Assembly: GCF_021412565.1 (NCBI RefSeq)
Contig: NZ_JAKCLJ010000012.1
Coordinates: 37,706-101,705 of the forward strand
Reading direction: 5' to 3'
DNA length: 64,000 bases
DNA from: Shewanella sp. AS1
Lineage (GTDB): Bacteria > Pseudomonadota > Gammaproteobacteria > Enterobacterales > Shewanellaceae
Shown here one piece after another: positions 8,985 through 17,909 of the stretch (position 1 is its first letter; each line of letters starts with the position of its first letter). The position numbers and the translations under genes were made by a program. The notes beneath the pieces were generated by a model. It was not told where the DNA came from and ran no database searches. It worked only from the letters and a program-made list of their open reading frames with translations.

Positions 8985-9332
8985 ATGAGCAATCCTTCAG
9001 AGCATAGCAGCGAAGCATACAGCGAAGCGGGTTTCTGGCAGAAGGTAAAGCAGTTTGCCAAGCAGGCCGGACGAGAGGTTATCCACAAGGCGTTCTGTCT
9101 CTATTACGCCGCCCAGCGTCCCGATACGCCTAAATGGGCTAAGACAGTGATTTTTGGGGCGCTGGCCTATTTCATTACTCCCCTCGATGCGGTGCCGGAT
9201 CTGACTCCTTTCGTCGGTTTTACCGATGACTTAGGCGCGCTTGCCGCCGCACTGGCCATGGTGAGCGTCTATATCGACGATGAAGTTGAGCAGCAGGCGA
9301 GCGATAAAACCGCTCAGTGGTTCGAAGATTAG
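8985..9332 (+). CDS. YkvA/DUF1232 family small membrane protein
   Basis: A 115-residue protein with the DUF1232 core: a helix with W-A-K-T-V-I-F-G-A-L-A-Y-F-I-T-P-L-D-A-V-P-D (about residues 60-81), followed by GFTDDLGALAAAL, which forms a hydrophobic hairpin. The start has a good GAGGCGTGAG ribosome binding site. It lies 27 bp after ygiQ on the same strand. The family is widespread and its function is unknown. Confidence 0.88.
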   Translation: MSNPSEHSSEAYSEAGFWQKVKQFAKQAGREVIHKAFCLYYAAQRPDTPKWAKTVIFGALAYFITPLDAVPDLTPFVGFTDDLGALAAALAMVSVYIDDEVEQQASDKTAQWFED

Positions 9333-9381
9333 CGACTAAAGCAGCGTCCTTGCTGCTCTTGCCGTAAACTTTCTTCTTAAA

Positions 9382-10827
9382 CTAAAGCAAACTAGCCTGC
9401 CAGTTCAGCTTTGGCAGGGCCGTTAAGTCCAAGGTATCCCCATGCTCGGCGATCACCACATGGGGCGACTCGGCCCTGTTTGCAGTGAGCTTGGACTGCA
9501 GCACTTTTTGCGCTTCGACTTCGCCGTGTACCAAAATCAGCGGCGGCGCATCCTTAAAATATTGATACCAACGCATCAATTCTGCCTGATCCGCATGGGC
9601 CGACAGGCCGCCAATGGTGTGAATTCTCGCCGCCACCTCGATACTGTTGCCATGTATGGTCAGGGATTTAGCCCCATCCACTAACAAGCGTCCCGGCGTG
9701 CCTAGGGCCTGAAAGCCACAGATGATCACATCTGACTGTGGATTAGCCAGATTATGCTCCAGATGACTGCGGATGCGACCACCATTACACATGCCGCTGC
9801 CGGCTATGATGATTAAGCCCTGATGGATCTCATTCAGTTCCATTGACTCCTCTGTGGTGGCGATAAAATCCACATTGGACAGCAGCGGATGCTGCCCCGG
9901 CGACAGGCGGGTAAAACGCTTAAAGTCATCGTCCATCAGCCGATAGTTAGCCACGTAGATCTGGGTCGCCCTAATCGCCATCGGGCTGTCGAGGCAGATA
10001 CGCCATTTTGACAGTTGCCACTCCTTGGCATACAGATGAAATAGATAGAGCAGCTCTTGGGCTCGCCCAACCGAAAAGGCGGGCAGTAAGATGTTGCCGC
10101 GGCTCTGCTTGATGGTTTGCGCGAAAATGCTTTTTAACTCATCGAGAGTGGCCTCCCAGCTGCGGTGCAATCGGTCGCCATAGGTGCTCTCCATGATGAC
10201 CAGATCGGCGCTGGCTATCAGTGTGGGGTCGTCTAATATAGGCATGCCGGCGCGGCCCAGATCGCCACTGAACACCAGTTTTTTTCGTGCCTCGGCCGTT
10301 CCAAGCCAGAGCTCGACAATCGCCGAGCCGAGTATGTGCCCCGCATCGGATAAACAGGCGGTGAGATTAGGCACTATGGGGGTCGATTGCCCATATTCCA
10401 GGGGGACAAACTGGCGCATCAGTTGATCGACATCGGTTTCATCAAATAGTGGCGCTAAGGGCTCAAGCCCCATCTTCAGGCGTTTTTTATTGAGGCGCTC
10501 AACGTCTCTAACCTGCAGCATGGCGGCATCTTTAAGCATTACCTCACAGAGTTCGACTGTGGCTTTATGGGTAAAGATAGGGCCGGAAAAACCTGACTTG
10601 ACCAATAGTGGCAGCCTGCCGGAATGATCGATATGGGCATGGCTGAGAATGACCGCATCTATGGCCTTTGGTTCGAAAGGGAAGGGCTCATGATTACGCA
10701 GCGCATCCTGCTTTCCTCCTTGAATAAGGCCGCAATCGAGCAGTACCTGACGACCATCAATAGTGAGTAGATGACAGGAGCCCGTGACCTCCTGAGTTGC
10801 ACCGAGAAAAGTGAGCGTCATCTGCAT
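9382..10827 (-). CDS. Beta-CASP metallo-beta-lactamase-fold hydrolase (RNA-processing type)
   Basis: A 481-residue cytoplasmic protein with no signal peptide. The metallo-beta-lactamase motif H-x-H-x-D-H is at His63, His65, Asp67 and His68 (SHAHIDHSG); later metal ligands are in DAGHILGSA and SGDLGR. A beta-CASP domain follows, with ESTYGDRLH and GGRIRSHLEHNL, and the C-terminal RMMBL block GGLSAHADQAELMRW. This arrangement is that of CPSF-type and RNase J-like nucleases, so an RNA exonuclease or endonuclease role is likely but unproven. It stands alone and is convergent with the DUF1232 gene. Confidence 0.9.
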   Translation of the reverse strand: MQMTLTFLGATQEVTGSCHLLTIDGRQVLLDCGLIQGGKQDALRNHEPFPFEPKAIDAVILSHAHIDHSGRLPLLVKSGFSGPIFTHKATVELCEVMLKDAAMLQVRDVERLNKKRLKMGLEPLAPLFDETDVDQLMRQFVPLEYGQSTPIVPNLTACLSDAGHILGSAIVELWLGTAEARKKLVFSGDLGRAGMPILDDPTLIASADLVIMESTYGDRLHRSWEATLDELKSIFAQTIKQSRGNILLPAFSVGRAQELLYLFHLYAKEWQLSKWRICLDSPMAIRATQIYVANYRLMDDDFKRFTRLSPGQHPLLSNVDFIATTEESMELNEIHQGLIIIAGSGMCNGGRIRSHLEHNLANPQSDVIICGFQALGTPGRLLVDGAKSLTIHGNSIEVAARIHTIGGLSAHADQAELMRWYQYFKDAPPLILVHGEVEAQKVLQSKLTANRAESPHVVIAEHGDTLDLTALPKLNWQASLL

Positions 10828-10933
10828 AGTCTTATCCCTGTATTTTGACTGTCAGTCTGCAACTGAATCTAGGCTAAATAAGCCGATTACGAGACAGGTT
10901 TAGTGTGAGGAAACCGCCATTAAAAGATAGTCT

Positions 10934-11507
10934 TTATGCTGTGGCATCACCAGTTATCAGCCTAGCAGGATCACCGATATGGCTGCCAAGAGCAGTAGGA
11001 AAGAGTCTGAGTGATAAGAGAAAAGCAATGGCCCGAGTATTACCCATTCCTGCAGGCGCTGCCATCTGGGATAGCGCGCTAATCACGATAATCCTTTGCT
11101 GCTAGAAGGAAAATAGAGCAGGGTGAGCGATGCAAATACAAATTGTTTGGCACGTGGGTAACGCAATGAACCCACAAACATGAAAGCGGTAAAGATCCCC
11201 CATAAGGTTACATACCAGCCCATAAAGTGAACTGGGCTTGCTGCGATCCCTGTGTTTGGCAAGATCAAGCCAACCAGAGTCAACCAGAACAACCCGTAAG
11301 AGGTAAATGCTGTGGTACCGAAGGTATCGCCGCGCATAAAACACATGATGCCGACAATGACCTGACTTAAGCCGCCATAGAAGATCCCATGGCTAAAATT
11401 ATAGCGTTAATCGGAAAATATCTGGCATTATGGATGCTCAGTAGAATGGTCGTCATACCAAAACCCATTAGACCTAATGGGGCTGGATTCGCAAGTTTTG
11501 TGGACAC
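10934..11507 (-). pseudogene. satP: Frameshifted satP (yaaH) acetate/succinate transporter remnant
   Basis: From a GTG at 11505-11507 (with AGGA upstream) the frame reads [20 protein letters not shown], near-identical to the E. coli SatP N-terminus. About 45 codons in, one base is missing at ATGGGATCTTC (about 11385-11395), where the family reads AMGIFYGG. Reading resumes in another frame with [35 protein letters not shown] and on to FASLTLLYF, then shifts again near 11105 and degenerates. The span (574 bp) matches an intact SatP gene, so this is decay by small indels rather than truncation. Sequencing error is possible for one shift but unlikely for two. Confidence 0.8.
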
Positions 11508-11512
11508 TAAAA

Positions 11513-12014
11513 TTTCCTAATGAAATGAGTTTCATGGCAGCATGCCGACTCGCAATATTCAATCTACTGATTTTAAAAGGCGGCGAATTATAAGAAGTGA
11601 ACAATTGATAAGAATGAAACTGACAAAACAGCAGGCTTTTAATAATTAAATGATAAAAACCATATAGATATATTTTGTTTGATGGCTTTGCAGGCTGAGG
11701 CGGAAAATAAACTTATTTAAATTTATACAGCTAGTGTTTTATCAAATTTATATATGAGTACAGTCACTTTCTTGTCAAATAGTTAACCGCTATCAAAGTT
11801 CAATATTCGGCGTCACGAGAGCGAGGTTTTATTTGAGAACTAAAAACGCGATAAATCTTGGGTTCGTCACAACTTTAAGCCAAAAGCGATCTGACTTCGG
11901 TTTTTAACAATTCCCGCTTAAATGAAAGCGGCTGAATGAAACGCTTCATTTTCAGTTTGAATTTATCCACCCGTGTTACTGTTTTTTGGCCGATAAATTG
12001 GAGATGAAAAAAAT
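11513..12014. other. AT-rich intergenic region, no gene recognised
   Basis: About 500 bp between the satP remnant and the secreted protein gene. It should hold both divergent promoters. A short minus-strand open frame at 11875-12135 overlaps the secreted gene and has no family features, so it is not called. No convincing RNA gene or operator was seen. Confidence 0.6.
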
Positions 12015-12593
12015 ATGAAAAACCGAGCTCCGTTTTTAATTGCTGCAACGGCATTTCTTGCCGCGCCAGCCTTAGCCACAAGCAGTGAGCAAGACAGTTT
12101 CTTTGCCAATATTGCCGCTCATTGCGGCAAGGCATTTGAAGGCAAGATCACCGCGGGGGACAGCGCCGATTCTGCTTTTAGCGGTAAGAAGCTGGTGATG
12201 CATGTACGTGAATGCAGTGACAATGAGCTGAAGATCCCCTTTCATGTGGGTGAGGATCATTCCCGTACCTGGGTGATCACTAAAACAGCTACCGGCCTGC
12301 GTTTAAAGCACGACCATCGCCACGAGGATGGCAGCGAAGATAAGGTGACCATGTATGGTGGCGATACCGATTCTAATGGTACGGCTCAGTGGCAATCTTT
12401 CCCGGTGGATGCCTATTCGATTAATAACTTTAAGGAAAATGGTCTGGCTCAGTCTGTGACTAACGTGTGGCATGTGGGTATAAATGACGATACCTATGTG
12501 TACCGTTTAACTCGGGAAAACCGCGACTTTAAGGTAGATTTCGATTTGAGCAAGCCCGTGGCGCTGCCACCAACGCCTTGGGGCCATGAATAG
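12015..12593 (+). CDS. Secreted protein of unknown function
   Basis: A 192-residue protein with a clear signal peptide (MKNRAPFLIAATAFLAAPALA, cleavage about residue 21). The mature part has a Cys pair (HCGKAFEG and VRECSDN), a His/Asp-rich stretch (KHDHRHEDGSEDK), and WHVGINDDTYVYRLTRENR near the end. I do not recognise the family; similar proteins occur in marine gammaproteobacteria as I recall. The GGAGATG ribosome binding site fits the chosen start. A strong terminator follows directly, so it is a single-gene unit. The His/Asp stretch may bind metal, but this is speculation. Confidence 0.75.
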   Translation: MKNRAPFLIAATAFLAAPALATSSEQDSFFANIAAHCGKAFEGKITAGDSADSAFSGKKLVMHVRECSDNELKIPFHVGEDHSRTWVITKTATGLRLKHDHRHEDGSEDKVTMYGGDTDSNGTAQWQSFPVDAYSINNFKENGLAQSVTNVWHVGINDDTYVYRLTRENRDFKVDFDLSKPVALPPTPWGHE

Positions 12594-12611
12594 TCTGGAT
12601 TGGATTCAAAT

Positions 12612-12642
12612 AAAAAGCGCCGTTTGGCGCTTTTTTTGATGG
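12612..12642. terminator. Bidirectional terminator between convergent genes
   Basis: Perfect 10-bp inverted repeat (AAAAAGCGCC / GGCGCTTTTT) with a GTTT loop and T tracts on both strands, between the secreted protein gene and the S9 peptidase gene. Confidence 0.9.
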
Positions 12643-12654
12643 CAAGAACGAAAT

Positions 12655-14721
12655 TTATTTCACGTCTTTACCTAGCACATAATGATCGAACCAGAGTTTA
12701 TCCCAATCCATCTTGGCTTTCTTGTGCTGATACTTGCTCAGGCCATGGGCTTCACCCGGGTAGACCAGCAGTTCGACGGGAACATTAAGATAATGTTTCA
12801 GGGCGCGATATAGACCTTGAGCATGGCCTAAGGGGACGCGCTCATCTTTCTCACCTATGTGGATTAGCGTCGGAGTCTTAATTTTGTCGGCGTGAGTTAA
12901 TGACGAGCCATGGGTGTAAGCATCGGCTTTCTCCCAAGGTTGCCCCTGCATAAAGTTAATCACATGGCCAGGGGTGTCTTCCAACATCCACTGCAGACGC
13001 TGATCGAATACACCAGCCCCTGAACTAGCGGCCTTAAAGCGTGTGGTCGTGCTGATTAAGGCATTGGTGAGATAACCCCCATTACTCCAGCCCATGACTG
13101 CCATCTTGTCACCATCGACTATGCCCTGTTTGATGAGATGATCCACACCCGCGAGAATATCTTTGACTTCGATATCATGCTCGTGACCGACCAAATCTGT
13201 CAGGAATTTATCGCCATAGCCGGTCGAACCTCGGTAGTTGGGGGATAACAGCGCCCAACCATCGGCGGCGAAAGTGGTGCGGCCGTAAGTTCTGTGTTGC
13301 AGCGCATAAGGGGTTGCAGCCGTTGGACCGCCGTGGATCTGCACCACTAACGGCAGGGGCGCATCGCCTTTCTTGTAGTCGGCTGGCAGCTCGAGAATAC
13401 CTTCGACTTGTGTGCCGTCCGGGGCTCGCCATTTGACCACAGAGATCTGGGGTAAAATCCAGCTATCGACCTGGGGGTTAATGTTGCTAATGCGCTTGTA
13501 TTTCGCCTTCTTGCTGGCGCCATCGGCGATAAATAGATCGCTAAAATGATCTAAGCCATTGTGACTGAATGCCAGCTTCTTACCGTCTTGATTGAAGCTG
13601 TAGCTGCCGATAACCAGATCGCCATCGACCACAGTGCGGGTATCGCCCTGTTTGTTGTCATCAACTTCGCTGCAGTAGAGTTTGACGCGGCCATGATCGG
13701 CGCCGCGATAACAGATCTCATCGCTCTGAGCTCGCCAGTGGATGTCGCTCGCGTAGAGGGTAACATCGCCTTTAGGTTTGATCTCCAGCGCATCACTTTG
13801 AGGCTGACTCGGATTGGCTACAAAGAGTTTGCCCGGATGGCCATCGAAATCGATTCGAAACGCCAGCTGGTTTGTACCACTCCAGTCTAACCCTAGCAGC
13901 CAACCGTAGGGTGAAGGCGCCTTATCGCGCCACTGGGTCGCTTTTAGCGTCTGGTTTTCACCTTTTTGCGTGTTATAGACTTCGATATCAGACCAGCCTT
14001 CAAGGTGGATGATTTCGTTGTCTTTTGTGGTGATACGGGCTATCTGGCTGGCATCTTTATTGACGCGAAACTCCCAGACTACCTTGTCGTCATCGAGCAG
14101 CAGATTTTGCTGATAATGATTCAGATCCAGTTTATACAAAGGGTTAGTGGTGACTTTGCCATGGGCATAGTTAGGCGTTGCGTGCTTGCTACGCATCTCG
14201 CTCCAGAGATCGCTTTCTGTGGTAGTTTTATTGCCAAGGAAATAGAGGCTATTACCATCCTGACTCAGCTGAAACGCCTTGATCCCCTCAGCCTCTTTGG
14301 TGATGGCAACCACCTCGCCACCTTGTAATGCCAGCCTAAAAACCTGTGACTTGCCATTGTAGGGTGGCTTTTTATCTTCATTACTCTGCTTGCTGAGATA
14401 ATAGATATATTGGCTGTCAGGACTCCACACTAGGCTGGATTCGCTCTCGTTGGTGAACGTCAGACGCTGTGTCTGACGGTTTTTAGTGTTGATCAGCCAG
14501 ATATCTTTCTGCGCTTTGTCCAGGGCCTTGTCCCAGCGGGACTCTAACCAGATAGCCTGCTTACCATCTGGGCTGAGCTGCACATTACTCATGTTGGCTA
14601 TAGTAAAGAAATCATCGGTAGTGATCTTATGTGTACGATCGATGGCTCCAGGCTGTCCTTGGGCGGCGAGAAGTCCGCCGGAAAATACCGCAAGTGCGGC
14701 AAATAGGTTTGCTCTGCCCAT
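12655..14721 (-). CDS. S9 family prolyl-oligopeptidase-like exported peptidase
   Basis: About 688 residues with a signal peptide (FAALAVFSGGLLAAQG). The N-terminal two thirds are a beta-propeller with WD/TolB-like repeats (LSPDGKQAIWLE, WSPDSQYIYYLS, LSQDGNSLYFLG). The C-terminal third is an alpha/beta hydrolase: the nucleophile Ser is in GWSNGGY (about residue 544), the Asp in GEKDERVPLG (about 625) and the His in GEAHGLSK (about 656). The frame extends 7 codons upstream, but the ATG at 14719-14721 has a GAGG site 5 nt before it and puts the signal peptide at the very N-terminus. It probably cleaves peptides in the periplasm (acylaminoacyl or dipeptidyl type). Monocistronic, ending at a shared terminator. 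Confidence 0.9.
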   Translation of the reverse strand: MGRANLFAALAVFSGGLLAAQGQPGAIDRTHKITTDDFFTIANMSNVQLSPDGKQAIWLESRWDKALDKAQKDIWLINTKNRQTQRLTFTNESESSLVWSPDSQYIYYLSKQSNEDKKPPYNGKSQVFRLALQGGEVVAITKEAEGIKAFQLSQDGNSLYFLGNKTTTESDLWSEMRSKHATPNYAHGKVTTNPLYKLDLNHYQQNLLLDDDKVVWEFRVNKDASQIARITTKDNEIIHLEGWSDIEVYNTQKGENQTLKATQWRDKAPSPYGWLLGLDWSGTNQLAFRIDFDGHPGKLFVANPSQPQSDALEIKPKGDVTLYASDIHWRAQSDEICYRGADHGRVKLYCSEVDDNKQGDTRTVVDGDLVIGSYSFNQDGKKLAFSHNGLDHFSDLFIADGASKKAKYKRISNINPQVDSWILPQISVVKWRAPDGTQVEGILELPADYKKGDAPLPLVVQIHGGPTAATPYALQHRTYGRTTFAADGWALLSPNYRGSTGYGDKFLTDLVGHEHDIEVKDILAGVDHLIKQGIVDGDKMAVMGWSNGGYLTNALISTTTRFKAASSGAGVFDQRLQWMLEDTPGHVINFMQGQPWEKADAYTHGSSLTHADKIKTPTLIHIGEKDERVPLGHAQGLYRALKHYLNVPVELLVYPGEAHGLSKYQHKKAKMDWDKLWFDHYVLGKDVK

Positions 14722-14809
14722 TGTGTCCTCTTCAGTTTGCAATCGTGATGAAGTGTTGTTTTTATTGGTTGGCGATACCTTAACGCAAAAAGTGAAAGTC
14801 GGGAATCAA

Positions 14810-15688
14810 CTACTCTTTTTTCTTAGGTTGCATGAGATCTTTTAGGTAGGTTATCTCGTCAGCAGAGAGCAGCTCTTTGCTGGATTTTACTTTGGATTGG
14901 ATTTTCTGCCGTGACTGACTGCCCCTTAAATAGGCTGTGATGGTGATATGTTTTATACCGTAGATGGCTAGGCCATAGACAGTGACTAATAGGCCAAAGT
15001 TTGTGATGGCCTGAGCCGTCATACTAATACTGTCGCCGAGGTAGATGGGGAGAATCAACATAATAGTACGCAGTATGCCATTGATTAACATGGCCGATGT
15101 CAGCAGCATAAGCCATCTGAATTTTATCGCCTTAAGGCCGTTATGATGTGCTGGATTTATCAGTCCCTTAAACTGTTTTAAAAGGTTGAAAATTAATAAA
15201 AAATAGATAGTTGCCTGTACGGCGAGTAGCAAGGGGATCAGGGCGCTAAACAGTATGTAATAGCCGGCATCCTCCTGACCATTGCTCTGGATATAGGCCC
15301 TAAAGTCACTGCTCAACAGGAAAGTACAGAGTATGACTAAGGCCAACAGCGCGGCAGGCAGGTAATGCCAAGAGTGGGATTTTTTTCCGCTTAGGTTGTG
15401 CAGCGAACGATAACAGTAAAGGTAGAGTAAGGGCGTTAACAGAAAGTAGGTCGGCGCCAAGCAAAACAGCAATGTTTGAATTGAGAAGGGGGCGTTGTGT
15501 TGGTTAATCAGAGCCGTTAGAAAGTAGATTGAAATCAGAATAAATATGGCACTCAACAGCTTATGGGTATTGTTGTGCTCTCGATAAAAGTAATTGATAT
15601 AGGCGCCCAACCCTACACAATGCAGGCCACCAAGCAGGGATATCCACCAATACCCTTCGTAAAAAAAGCCACCGTAGGTTATATCCAT
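14810..15688 (-). CDS. Seven-helix membrane sensor domain of AraC type, lacking the HTH domain
   Basis: A 292-residue protein with about seven hydrophobic segments, including FCLAPTYFLLTPLLYLYCYR, a layout seen in the N-terminal sensors of membrane-bound AraC-family regulators. After the last helix comes the cytoplasmic linker KSSKELLSADEITYLKDLMQ, which in those regulators leads into two AraC helix-turn-helix units. Here the protein ends after QPKKKE. The 88 bp to the next gene show no trace of an HTH in any frame, so the DNA-binding part is absent rather than frameshifted. It may be a decayed gene or a sensor acting through a partner. The ribosome binding site is weak. Confidence 0.7.
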   Translation of the reverse strand: MDITYGGFFYEGYWWISLLGGLHCVGLGAYINYFYREHNNTHKLLSAIFILISIYFLTALINQHNAPFSIQTLLFCLAPTYFLLTPLLYLYCYRSLHNLSGKKSHSWHYLPAALLALVILCTFLLSSDFRAYIQSNGQEDAGYYILFSALIPLLLAVQATIYFLLIFNLLKQFKGLINPAHHNGLKAIKFRWLMLLTSAMLINGILRTIMLILPIYLGDSISMTAQAITNFGLLVTVYGLAIYGIKHITITAYLRGSQSRQKIQSKVKSSKELLSADEITYLKDLMQPKKKE

Positions 15689-15802
15689 AATAAACCATCA
15701 TCAGAGCATCCATACTAAAGATGCTAGAAAACGGTTTTAATTTCAACAGTTAGTTGAATTATTAAGCGATATTAACGATCGCTAATATAATATCTCAACA
15801 GA

Positions 15803-16207
15803 TTAGTTTTTTGCCTTACTTTGCTCTTTAGCAAGTCTTATATGACGATTTGATACACCTGCTGGTGGTTTGCCCGGTACGGGAGCGCGTTCGGCAAGTA
15901 GATGGCGTATTGCCATGATGGGATGAGGCAGTAGCATGCGAGGCCCTGAAAAAATCATGATTTCACGCGCTTTAGCCTTAAGCTCCGGTTTATAGCAGTG
16001 AACAGGACACTTGTTGCAAGTGGGTTTCTGTTGGCCATAGGGGCAACGATCGAGTCGGGTGTGGGCATATTCGAGAAAGGCCTGACACTCATCGCACAGT
16101 GTAGTTTTACTTTTAGTATGGGAGTGCGCTTTACAATAGATCTCCACCATAGCTTTTATGGTTTGAAATTCACGTAAAAGTTTACCGTCGAGTAATTGTG
16201 TTGTCAT
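15803..16207 (-). CDS. ygbA: YgbA-like nitrous-oxide-stimulated-promoter family protein
   Basis: A 134-residue cysteine-rich cytoplasmic protein. It follows E. coli YgbA closely, with C-x2-C (CDECQAFLEYA), LDRCPYGQQKPTCNKCPVHCY and GPRMLLPHPIMAIRHLL. The several cysteines suggest an iron-sulfur or metal site. In enterobacteria ygbA belongs to the NsrR nitric-oxide regulon; I found no clear NsrR site here. A longer frame opens 21 codons upstream, but the ATG at 16205-16207 matches the family N-terminus and has an AGG site. Its role in nitrosative stress is inferred from the family. Confidence 0.88.
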   Translation of the reverse strand: MTTQLLDGKLLREFQTIKAMVEIYCKAHSHTKSKTTLCDECQAFLEYAHTRLDRCPYGQQKPTCNKCPVHCYKPELKAKAREIMIFSGPRMLLPHPIMAIRHLLAERAPVPGKPPAGVSNRHIRLAKEQSKAKN

Positions 16208-16510
16208 GACTAAACCTGAGTGTTTTACTGGGTTATATCTGAGGTTAACTCGCTTGATTAGTGAATACAAAAGCAGCGAACTATTTTATGAAGATGCGCA
16301 CAAAATAGTGTTTTAAATGGTCGGGTTTTTTCTGTTAATCGCAACTTTGTAACGACAAGATATGATGTTTTTAACAAAAGTGGGTTAATTTTTAGCTCAT
16401 TTTTTGATACCCGAGTAAAAAAGAGGTATAAACAATTGATTTATATTAATAGCTCCAGCTAACAGAAGGTAAAATGGGCTTAGCTTCTGGGGGCGTTCAA
16501 TCAACGGTGG
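16208..16510. other. Divergent intergenic region
   Basis: About 300 bp between ygbA and the next plus-strand gene. AT-rich and presumably holding both promoters. No RNA gene, terminator or clear operator was recognised. Confidence 0.5.
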
Positions 16511-17206
16511 ATGATGATGAAATATATAGCCATTATTTTACTAATAGTTGTTGGGGTGTATTTGTACAAGCGGGCGCAGCGTTTGGCTAAAGAGGAGCAA
16601 CGTCAGGCGCAGCGGGCGGCTGAAAAGTTAGTGCCACTCGAAGATGAAGTCGTAAGCTCGACTAAGACTCAGAGCGAGTCCTTAGCTGAGCCTGAAGCGC
16701 CAGTGCCAGTTAGGCCCATATCGATTGGGCCAGATGCTGAGATAGAGCAAGAGGCTGAGATTGAGTCTGAGATCGAATCGACGCCAGTCGTTGCTAGCGT
16801 ATCTGAGTCGAGTGAGTCGGCAATGGATGAATCCTGGGCTAACGATAAACTCGCCAGCGCATTGATCGAGTATCGTAATGCCGCCACAGCAGAGGAGAAA
16901 CATGCAGGGCTACTACAGGCTATAGGCGAGTGTTATAAACAGCGTAAAGAGCAATCTTATTGCGAATATGGTGCTGGGCTGGCGGCCGATTATCAGGCAG
17001 TATTTGCCCAGTTACCTTCACCGGCAAACGAAAAAGGCACAGCCTTTATGCAGTTGGCCACCTTGCTCAATGACAGTGGTCAGTTTGATGGCGCGATAAA
17101 AGTGTGTCAGACGGCCATGGGATATGGGCTGACAGATGGCACGGTCACAGGCTTTGAGGGGCGAATTGCCCGCATCGAAAAGGCCAAGCAGAAAGTGGCA
17201 AAGTAA
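16511..17206 (+). CDS. Membrane-anchored protein of unknown function
   Basis: A 231-residue protein with one N-terminal membrane helix (YIAIILLIVVGVYLY, residues about 5-19), then a basic coiled-coil stretch, a Pro/Glu-rich acidic linker (about 50-105) and a C-terminal helical domain (about 115-231) with TPR-like helices (TAMGYGLTDG, ATLLNDSGQFDGAIKVC). The layout suggests a scaffold tethered to the inner membrane with its C-terminal domain in the cytoplasm, but topology is not certain. Three ATG codons in a row (MMMK) make the exact start ambiguous. A terminator follows at 17252. Not recognised as a named family. Confidence 0.7.
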   Translation: MMMKYIAIILLIVVGVYLYKRAQRLAKEEQRQAQRAAEKLVPLEDEVVSSTKTQSESLAEPEAPVPVRPISIGPDAEIEQEAEIESEIESTPVVASVSESSESAMDESWANDKLASALIEYRNAATAEEKHAGLLQAIGECYKQRKEQSYCEYGAGLAADYQAVFAQLPSPANEKGTAFMQLATLLNDSGQFDGAIKVCQTAMGYGLTDGTVTGFEGRIARIEKAKQKVAK

Positions 17207-17251
17207 TGACTGCAAGCTGATTAGAAGCTGTGTAGAATGGTGATTATGATT

Positions 17252-17280
17252 AAAGGCGAACTTCAGTTCGCCTTTTTTAT
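17252..17280 (+). terminator. Rho-independent terminator
   Basis: Inverted repeat AAAGGCGAAC / GTTCGCCTTT with a TTCA loop and T tract, 45 bp after the membrane-anchored protein gene and directly before the 50-bp repeat array. Confidence 0.85.
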
Positions 17281-17563
17281 GTCGGGAACATTTATGCAGA
17301 CGAGCAGGGATGATCACGAGTCTGCTTTATGTCGGGAACATTTATGCCTGTTTGCCAGGGACGGAACAAATAGGCGTTGTGTCGTGAACATTTATGTCAA
17401 CTTGCCAGGGACGGAACAAATAGGCGTTGTGTCGTGAACATTTATGTTAACTTGCCAGGGACGGAACAAATAGGCGTTGTGTCGGGAACATTTATGTCAA
17501 CTTGCCAGGGATGGGAACAAGTTGGCGTTGTGTCGTGAACATGTATGGCAATTTGCCTCCAGG
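17281..17563. repeat. Six-copy 50-bp tandem repeat array
   Basis: Units start at 17281, 17331, 17381, 17431, 17481 and 17532. Each begins GTCG(G/T)GAACATTTATG and most continue with TTGCCAGGGA(C/T)GG..AACAA and end GGCGTTGT. The three middle units are nearly identical; the first differs after its first 16 bases, the fifth has one extra base and the last is partial. There are no unique spacers, so it is not a CRISPR array. A period of 50 is not a multiple of 3, so it does not encode a protein repeat. It lies between a terminator and the promoter side of the lipoprotein gene. Function unknown. Confidence 0.92.
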
Positions 17564-17600
17564 TCAATAAGACAAGCTTGCCGGTTCGATAGGAGATAAG

Positions 17601-17909
17601 ATGCAGCAGCGATTATTAATCAGCCTGGCTTTGGGTCTAGGTTTTAGTCTGTTTGGGCTAGTAGCCTGTACTCAGGTGCCGCAATGGACCCTGTTCTACT
17701 ATGAAGATCAAGCGACTATACCCCAAGGGCCTTTAGTGCCCCATATCACGGGTTATTATCAAGAACTCGACCAATGTCTGGCTAAAGGAGCAGGTATGGT
17801 GAAGTTAAGTGAGTCGGGCAAGGGCAGTTATCAGTGTGGTTTTCAGTGTCAGGATGATAAGCAGGGTGATGTGCAGTGTGTCCGCTTTGAACTGGAGAAA
17901 GCATTATGA
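17601..17909 (+). CDS. Small lipoprotein of unknown function
   Basis: A 102-residue protein with a lipoprotein signal (lipobox LVAC, Cys about residue 23) and four further cysteines in the mature part (QCLAKG, YQCGFQCQDD, VQCVRF) that could form two disulfides. AGGAGAT lies just before the ATG. Its stop overlaps the next gene (ATGA), so the pair is translationally coupled. Not recognised as a named family. Confidence 0.78.
   Translation: MQQRLLISLALGLGFSLFGLVACTQVPQWTLFYYEDQATIPQGPLVPHITGYYQELDQCLAKGAGMVKLSESGKGSYQCGFQCQDDKQGDVQCVRFELEKAL

Noticed and set aside
11875..12135. 86-codon minus-strand open frame before the secreted protein gene
   Set aside because: Overlaps the signal-peptide region of a better gene and has no recognisable features.
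16285..16320. NsrR-like site upstream of ygbA
   Set aside because: AAGATGCGCACAAAATAG resembles only one half of the expected dyad; too weak to call without a matrix search.
17237..17437. Open frame of 66 codons across the terminator and 50-bp repeats
   Set aside because: It runs through a terminator hairpin and repeat units whose period is not a multiple of 3, has no ribosome binding site and shows no family features.
17281..17563. Possible CRISPR array
   Set aside because: The units are contiguous with no unique spacers and no cas gene is in the window.
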